From the NCBI GenBank assembly GCA_026874595.1, contig CM049316.1, positions 16,143,839 through 16,207,838 on the forward strand: DNA of 64,000 nucleotides. The letters are read 5' to 3'. Positions 57,180 to 64,000 of the stretch are shown here, piece after piece (within the stretch, counting starts at the first letter, position 1; each line of letters begins with the position of its first letter). The notes beneath the pieces are model-generated. The model was not told where the DNA came from and searched no databases. It saw only the letters and a program-made list of their open reading frames with translations. A program made the position numbers and the translations under genes. This DNA comes from Sipunculus nudus (lineage: Eukaryota > Annelida > Sipuncula > Golfingiida > Sipunculidae).

Positions 57180-58855
57180 TTGTCCTTGGACATTCACATA
57201 TTGCCAGTCATAGTAGGCCTATTATAAGTAAAATATTAAAACATATATTAAACTGATAGTTTGGCGAGTCCTATGATGAGTGTGTTAATGTCGCACTATG
57301 AGTGTGTGAATGTCTGTTGAGCTCACGGTTTTGTTGATGTACCAGAAATCAAGGTTGCGCGAGTTCTGTGATGTGTGTGTGTGCAGGGCGTCTTTAAACA
57401 TGGGCACGTTTCCAAGGATCCCAAAGGTTGAAGGGGCCATATGCAAGCAAATTTATATTGAGTTTTGAATCTCAAAAGGAATTATCGATCATTATAAAGA
57501 ATGAAAGCATTTTTACAAGTTATTTTATTCATTTATTTAATTTCAGTGCTATGATTTTTTTGGTGTGCATGGAACAAAGTGCAAAGTTCGTTTACCAGTT
57601 TTTACACTGCATATCAGTCGTTTCGTTTCGCAGGAGATCCTGATACTCTATGAAACAGCAGAACTTGCTTGGCGTCAGAGAGTTCAGTTGATTGTAATGA
57701 CAAACAAATTATATTTATTAAATTGGCCCATATACTGTCATTTGTCAGTAGTAACTGCGGTATATATTATCGATGTCAAACAAATTTTGTTATTACACAG
57801 ATGATATTCTTTATGCAACTGCAAACACATGATTGACTAAGTATACATGTACTAGTTTGTTTTTCCTAGCATTTACCCTTTAATCATCAGGGGATGGGTT
57901 AGTGTATTAATTGATATTAAATTGATTAACATTCTCTTTAAAAATGTCTGAATTGTTAAACGCTACATTAGACCGTTGTTTCTACCAGACCGTAATTACG
58001 TAATTTCTGTGTACCCCCGTAAGGACTGCGGTCTCACGAATTCACCCAGTATTCGGTGTACCTATAACAGCTATCAAAATTGTACTACTAACAGAATATC
58101 CTTTTTCTGTTGAAAATTTAAGTGTGTTAGGAAGTTTGAGATGTTGTACAGCCTGAACTGATCTTGTATTATTTTTAAATGGGGGGGGGGGGGGGGGGGG
58201 TTGTGTCATGAGAAGATGGCTTCGTTCATGAGTTTACTATGTGTAGTAGGCCCAGCCTATTGTTTCGTTTAAGGGTCCGCAATGCTGTTATTACGGTCGT
58301 GTTTTGTTCACAACATAACTCAAGCAATCATGAACTCACGAAATATTCGGGAATCGGGATCTCCCATTTCAGGACGGTCATTAAGAAATATTCAGAAATG
58401 CACGAATTTACGTGGAAAGATAGGCCAAATATAAGTGATTTTACACAAGGTCCACTCTCATGTGCCGCGCAGTGTGGCCTGACCATCTTTACAGGTCATG
58501 GTTGGGCGTCCAGCACCTTGAACTGACGGTGTCCAGTGGTTATCTGAAATAGTGCTTGTGCACACCAGCAATTTTAAATTATAAACTAAAGGCACCGGGA
58601 TTTCAATATTCACAAAGCATTTTTTTAAGTGTGCTCTTAGTTCGGAGGAGATTTGATGCAATGCATACACGGGTTAGGGAATATCCCACAATAGGGACCC
58701 CCACATGGCGGAGGCATGCATCCATTGGGATGCATAATTTCAGTTTACACATGAAGACAACGTTATAAACGTTTTTATTTCTTTACGCCTGGTAGAAGCT
58801 TTGTAGCTGTAAAGTAGTCACTTTGTTATTCCTCATAACTGGATCATAAGTACTT
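57180..58855. other. Distal noncoding part of duplication B
   Basis: Counterpart of 10166-12178, with deletions and substitutions. Frames such as 57428-57643 and 58239-58526 are not conserved with copy A. Confidence 0.6.
58181..58200. repeat. Poly-G tract (20 G)
   Basis: Twenty consecutive G on the plus strand inside duplication B, not matched by a run of this length at the corresponding place in copy A. Such tracts can form G-quadruplexes and are error-prone in assembly. Confidence 0.9.
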
Positions 58856-59718
58856 CTTCAGATTCAGAGCTATTCCGGAATTATTCTTGTCAAATTCAGG
58901 TTACAATGGTCTTGAAAAAACCAAGATTTTAACCTTTAAAAATTTATTGTGTGAACTTCAGTATCAAGAAATTCCCTTTTCATTAGAAACTTCTTGTAAA
59001 GGTTTCCTGGAGATATGACTATTTAAAATTTTACACTACACCTTGTAATGATACAGAGAGCTAAAACATTGACCGCAGGACTATTTCCGTATCCGGTCTC
59101 TCTTCCGGTGCCGCCTTCCCTAGTCAGCATCGTGTGGCTCACAGTGCAACATTTATGGGATGTGCTATGTTCGAAGGCAGTAAGTGATTTATATAATAAA
59201 GGAATGACCTACTCAATCATATAACAATTATATTGATATGATAATAAATTCGTTAGCAGCGAATAATGACTCATGTGAATAATGACCTGAGAGATTAATT
59301 GCCATTGAAGGGATCAAAACTTCTTTGTGGTGACGAATATTAAGATCGGTACGTGATTACAAAACGATGGGCAATCTATATAATATGAAAAATGGTGTAT
59401 TTCCACTAACCCCGAAGATGAAATGTTAGAATGATACCCTAACGTATAAATATATATGGAGTAATAATTCTAGACAATCAATCAATTTGATTATGTTTAA
59501 TTGTTTTAAAGCATGTATGAATAATTCCTCCAAGCGTTATCACTAATATATTGATGTGCTTCTGGACATAGGACAAGGAATCATGTTATAGGAGACATAG
59601 AATGTGCCTATACTTGAAAGTCTAGACACCCGTCATATCTACTTTCCTACAACTCGTATTTTCAAACATGAATGTTTTAGCAATATATTTCTCTACAATA
59701 TATGAAAGGGAATGCCAA
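58856..59718. other. No gene seen
   Basis: Unique relative to copy A. Probable degenerate repeat at 58870-58970 (TCAAATTCAGG, AAAAAATTTATTGTGTGAAC-like). Confidence 0.45.
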
Positions 59719-59915
59719 ATGCTTGTTTAAATTCCCAAATTAGTGATATAAAATACAATTACTAGTACCGTTGGTAATAACTGTGTACTGCTTCCCGCAC
59801 TGTATTTGTATTAAAATAATTATAAAATGAATTATTCTCACCGAGTTATATTAAGAAATCTAAAATGTGTACACTTTAAGGTCACAATTGATGTTTAGGT
59901 ATTTAGTCCATATCT
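59719..59915 (+). repeat. Outlying duplicated patch B2
   Basis: Matches 18831-19030 (TTAGTGATATAAAATACAA, TAGTACCGTTGGTAATAAC). Same order and orientation as the main duplication. Confidence 0.7.
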
Positions 59916-61411
59916 CAAGGATTTATAAAATTGGATACACATATTTGGATACACTCAGATCATCAGATTAGCATCCGGACCAATATGTCCCCATTTGTAA
60001 CCTTCTCATGGCTTATACAGTCAAACCTCAGCCGCCTCTATAAAGTGGGCACTATTAGGCAGTCCCATTTTTCCTTCTATTTATTATGTTAAGCTAATGT
60101 TGGCACTTCTATATTCTGTAAAGTGGCCACTTTTCCCGAGCTAATGTTGGCATTTCACTGATATTTCCAACTTAGGTATCTTCTCATTTAAACTTTCAGA
60201 GCTTCATGTATTGTGAACATTTAACTATTAGCAATCAAAATAATCGTTAAATATTAAATATTTATATTTCAAAAATTTATAATTAAACAGCCTAACAAAG
60301 TCAGGGGTGTATTACTCTCTGAATGCATAACTATAATAATAGCCTTTTTGACTCAAGGCTAGGCATGGAACACTGGCATATTAATTAGACTTCTTTAATG
60401 TGACTGCACAAGCTCCAATCAGGCCCAATGCACACTGCGCAGAATCGACTTAAAGTATCAGGGCGGCTAAATTTCTAAAAAATTGAGGTTATTGCAATAA
60501 AAAACTATACTTAATTATGAATACATGGCGGATCTAATGCATTTGATCACGTTTTGGGTGGCCGGTTTTTTTTCTGGTAAAGGAGATTTCTATTAAGTAA
60601 ATACTACGATGTGTTGATAGGGTGTTTGATAACTAACTCAAGACCTGCCACAGGCCTATCACTGTACCCCCTGCCCTCCCATGGGTCAGTTGGCCAATAG
60701 CGAGGTACAAGTGGTTAATTAATGCAAAAGCCAAGTCCTTTATGTGGCGGCCAGAGTTGACGGTCGACATTTGATAGGACTATCTAATTAGCTGAGGATA
60801 TACACAATTGATAAGCATTGGAGAGCAACCCGAACTCCAGCTAATTAATGTGCAAACTCATTCATCCTTGTGAATGATCTGTTAGTGTCATATTATAGTA
60901 TCGTTGGCGTTTCTGTCTTCTGTCGTGTAAATTACTTTGAAACACAAAATTATATGGTATCATGATATTTGTGCCACAAGTAAATATTACGTACATAATA
61001 ACAAACGAAACTACGATGGGCCAACGAGGGAAATCACGAATGCCACTTGAAATACTGCAGATGTTGAATGAACTCAAAGGTCTCAGCGGGCCGAACCTTC
61101 TTCAGTGAAAAAAAAAGCCTGGGGATTTTTATCTTAATTTTCGATTAATTTAAAAATAAATTCGGGAGGGAAATGGGGATTCGGAAGCTAAATTCACAAA
61201 AAGGGCGCATTTGGTAAAAAAGGTCCTATGGACCAAAGTTATGGAAGGAAAGGGCAGCTATATTTTTAATTGAAAAAATAAAGAAAAAAGTGAAAACTGG
61301 TAGGGGATACAGAAGGTATGAAAGTTACTTTACTCAAAATTAACATTTTGCACGTAAAAGAAAGACTGAAAAAATAACATAAAAATAAAGTGTAAAGCTT
61401 ACACTGGTTAA

Positions 61412-61413
<2 letters not shown>
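59916..61413. other. No gene seen; degenerate repeat near 60.0-60.2 kb
   Basis: CAGTCAAACCTC, then CTATAAAGTGGGCACT and GTAAAGTGGCCACTTTTCCC with repeated GCTAATGTTGGCA suggest a decayed interspersed repeat. No conserved frame. Confidence 0.4.

Positions 61414-61470
<57 letters not shown>
61414..61470. repeat. (TA)n microsatellite
   Basis: About 28 TA dinucleotides. Confidence 0.97.
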
Positions 61471-61477
<7 letters not shown>

Positions 61478-61619
61478 TACAGCTATGGCAATTAAAAGTA
61501 ATATAATAATATAAATAATATATTAACATGTATATGTGTCTATTGAAAAATATAACGACTTAAGCATGGTAAATAAAAACCATAATCATAATCATAATCC
61601 TAAGATTTATTTGATTCAG

Positions 61620-61885
61620 TAAACAGTCAAACTGGTAACAATTCCAATTTATGTCTATACATGACATGACTACAGTGAACCTTTTGCTAAATACCAATTT
61701 CAATACATGAAGTTAACCTATACTGAATACATTTTTTTTAATGTTGTATTAATCATATCATATAAGTTTGTTAATTGAAGATCAACATTCAACAATCGCC
61801 GTTATTACTGCGTTTCCACAGGCGTGACCAGGGAAACGAAACTGACAAATTATACCTAGTAAGTTTCAGTGTCACAGCTGGTCTC
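61620..61885 (+). repeat. Outlying duplicated patch B3
   Basis: Matches 20270-20500, including CACAGGCGTGACCAGGGAAA and TAAGTTTCAGTGTCACAGCTG. Confidence 0.7.
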
Positions 61886-62254
61886 TGTCTAAAAATAACT
61901 CAGTCCAGGCACAGTGAAGTTAATTTCACACGAGTGGCCTGTTGTTTGATGCGAAAGTTTATCATGCCACCCGAGTCTATACTCGCAAGAATAAACTATA
62001 TCCCCATGCACAAAAGATATTCATCCAAAATATATACAAAAATAATGGTGAGTCCGAAAGCACCCTATCTTCACAAAAACGTGGTATTTTCATTTAAATT
62101 CCAATCCATGATATAATAAATATTATTTTCAAAATTGCCTTATGTTGGTTAATCACATTATCTGTATTATTATATAATATGATCTGAATGAAGAGTACCA
62201 AATACATATCACACGCCAATCACTCAACATTAATTGTGTAACATGACATTTAAG

Positions 62255-62600
62255 ACGTGGTGGTGGTGGCCTTATGGTTAGGACGCTGGACTTTTGACCT
62301 CAGGGTTGTGAGTATAAATCCCGTTCAGACCGCAATCCTTGCTAAGACTCCTGGTCAAAGTTTTTCCCACAAGGATGCGCTCTCTCCACAAAGAAGTTAA
62401 TTGGTAGGCCTACTGGTCATGCATGGGCGGCAGGCAAAATGTAGAATGGACTACCCTATTGCGTCTACAAAGAAGTTTGTATATCTGTGTGTATACTCCC
62501 AAGGGAGCCGAGAAAACCTACAAGAATGAACAGGCACCAGACCAAGAAGACAATGTGTGAAGGCAGATAAGACTCAAGGGGTGATGTCTAACTATAAACC
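62255..62600 (+). mobile_element. tRNA-derived SINE (Gln/Lys-like head)
   Basis: TTATGGTTAGGACGCTGGAC (62272-62291) resembles the D-arm to anticodon stem of tRNA-Gln; a TTTTGAC anticodon-like loop follows, and GGGTTGTGAGTATAAATCCC (62303-62322) is a B box with a broken core. About 280 bases of non-tRNA body follow (TGGTCAAAGTTTTTCCCAC, CATGCATGGGCGGCAGGCAA). A pseudo-tRNA head plus body is SINE architecture. Confidence 0.6.
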
Positions 62601-63419
62601 AAAATTTGTAACTTTACCTCCTTATTATATTAACAGTATTGAAAGAAAACTGTTTATTATGTGATTCTTTGAATTCATCAGGTCCAGTTACCCGTTTCAG
62701 TGCAAGAAACCATAAATAATTGCCCCCTCCCCCACCCCGACACAAACACACCCGCATTGACATGACCTTTAAACAAGCCAGCACTAACACGAAAGCCAGA
62801 GCCGATAATTTCATTGGCTAGAAAACAAAATAGGCCCTACTGCATGTTCACTCTAAACACTGAATTTAAATCAATCCTGCATGAATAACCAAGCACTGCT
62901 CTAACTGAAGTTGTAGCTACATCGTAGCTATATATAGCCTACACAAACAAACATAGAGGCAGGCAGACGGAGAGACGGAGAGACACACATTAATACATAA
63001 CCTAACCATTACTGTAGTCAACACACACCTGCTGATCATTATTTTTAGCCGTCCTCCCATCTATCGTTTTTTTTCCGGCCGAGTTTCGCTTTTTGTTGCT
63101 GCCAGTCGGATTATTAACAAGTGACCCATGGGTCAAGACGCTCAGGTGACTGGGAAGAGATTCGTAAAAGGAAATATTATCATCAGAATGGTAGTATATA
63201 TTCATTCAACTGAAGCATCAAACAGATTAACCAACAGGCCAAGATTAAGTCTGTATTTATATATCTCAAAAATAGAGAAAAAATGTGTATACTTTAAAAA
63301 CTACAAAACGGGTAGCCGACAAGTGACTACATGTATCAGCCAAAATCAGAGTGGAACGGGTGAAGTGATGCATGGATTGAGTGGCAAGGGGAAATAGAGT
63401 GAGGTATGTTGCATATTAG
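62601..63419. other. No gene seen
   Basis: Short frames only; a C-rich CCCCCTCCCCCACCCC stretch near 62724-62738. A 67-codon minus frame at 63002-63205 and an 89-codon plus frame at 63128-63397 lack motifs. Confidence 0.45.
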
Positions 63420-64000
63420 CATGGATGTCTGCAGCCTAAATGTGTATGTAGGTTGTGCCACCTACCACAAATCCAGAAAGCTGTCCAAGTTGTATAAATA
63501 TGCGAAATTTTAGGCAGAAAAGTCAAACCACTACATGTATATGAGTGATTTTAGCCCGAGGCAGACAAACAGACAGACGCTGTGCAAAAATGGTTGCAGG
63601 TGGCCCCTCCAGTTTTGTGTATGATAAAGACCTATGTGAGATCTAAACACATGCACAATTTTGGCCCAATCGGTCAAATGGTTCCTGAGATATGAGCTTG
63701 GATGTGTGCAGCATTAACTAGAATTTAGGTGGCGTCACCTGTCATAAAATCAAGAAAGCTGTCCAGAATGTATAAACCTGCAAAATTTTAGGCAGTTATG
63801 TCAAACCACTACAGAGAAATGAGTGATTTTAGGCCTCGGCAGACAAACAGACAGACGCTGTGCAAAATGTGCAAAAATGGTTGCAGGTGGCCCCTCCAGT
63901 TTTGTGTATGATAAAGACCTATGTGAGATCTATACACATGCAAAATTTTTGGCCCAATCGGTCAAATGGTTCCTGAGATATGAGCTTGGATGTGTGCAGC
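63420..64000 (+). repeat. 280-bp tandem repeat, continues past the window
   Basis: GGATGT-TGCAGC recurs at about 63423, 63701 and 63988, giving units of about 278 and 287 bases. Shared blocks: AGAAAGCTGTCCA, ATTTTAGGCAG, GTCAAACCACTACA, CAGACAAACAGACAGACGCT, GGTTGCAGGTGGCCCCTCCA, CCCAATCGGTCAAATGGTTC. Two full units and the start of a third are visible. Confidence 0.92.

Larger units (their letters stand above)
48298..58855 (+). repeat. Segmental duplication, copy B
   Basis: Second copy of the 1-12178 tract, same orientation. Receptor, flanks, GC-rich repeat and distal part are collinear with copy A. It lacks the LINE and LTR insertions. It contains about 190 bases near 53475-53665 with a hairpin that copy A lacks, and an about 2-kb block at 54905-56935 also absent from A. 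Its left edge near 48298 corresponds to about position 1, so copy A may begin near the window edge. Confidence 0.93.

Noticed and set aside
62255-62330. Functional tRNA-Gln gene
   Set aside because: B box core is broken, no acceptor pairing, and a long SINE body follows.

Overview
The window is eukaryotic, intron-containing, AT-rich nuclear DNA from an animal, most likely a mollusc. The inference rests on three things: rhodopsin-family peptide-receptor-like GPCRs, a divergent nicotinic-type Cys-loop subunit gene with animal exon structure, and dispersed repeats of the kind common in molluscs (CCGTCCGTC repeats full of GGTCA half-sites, an end carrying CCCATGGGCC, tRNA-derived SINEs). No rRNA, bacterial operon or CRISPR array is visible. 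Species cannot be fixed from sequence alone.

Layout. (1) 1-12.18 kb and 48.30-58.86 kb are two copies of one direct segmental duplication (A and B). Each has a minus-strand orphan GPCR near its left end. Smaller matching patches in the same order (18.83-19.03 with 59.72-59.92; 20.27-20.50 with 61.62-61.89) suggest the duplicated tract originally reached about 20.5/61.9 kb. Copy A later received a CR1/L2-like LINE (6.27-8.26 kb) and a decayed LTR retrotransposon (8.62-10.17 kb). Copy B instead has about 2 kb that includes a 155-bp tandem array (55.0-56.3 kb). (2) 12.18-24.6 kb lies mostly outside the duplication: a 45-bp minisatellite with 664-bp higher-order units, a CCGTCC/GGTCA repeat, two candidate exons of a poly(3-hydroxybutyrate)-depolymerase-like esterase, SINEs, and a CCAAT/GC-box block without a recognisable gene. 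(3) 24.69-25.72 kb is an intact single-exon GPCR, a divergent paralogue of the duplicated receptors, followed by a 45-47-bp minisatellite. (4) 26.9-35.9 kb is essentially gene-free. (5) 35.97-40.16 kb is a six-exon Cys-loop receptor subunit gene with signal peptide, 13-residue Cys-loop and M1-M4, but no loop-C vicinal cysteines and an odd final splice acceptor. (6) 41-48.3 kb is mostly empty, with one weak candidate exon near 47.1 kb. (7) 58.9-64 kb is repeat-rich and ends inside a 280-bp tandem array that runs off the window.

Genes in context. Every recognisable protein-coding unit except the esterase-like exons is a cell-surface receptor (three GPCRs, one ligand-gated channel). The GPCRs look like a small lineage-specific family growing by local duplication and partly decaying: copy A has three lesions, copy B one shared frameshift, and the 24.7-kb gene is intact. 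All functional calls are by motif recognition; no database search was possible.
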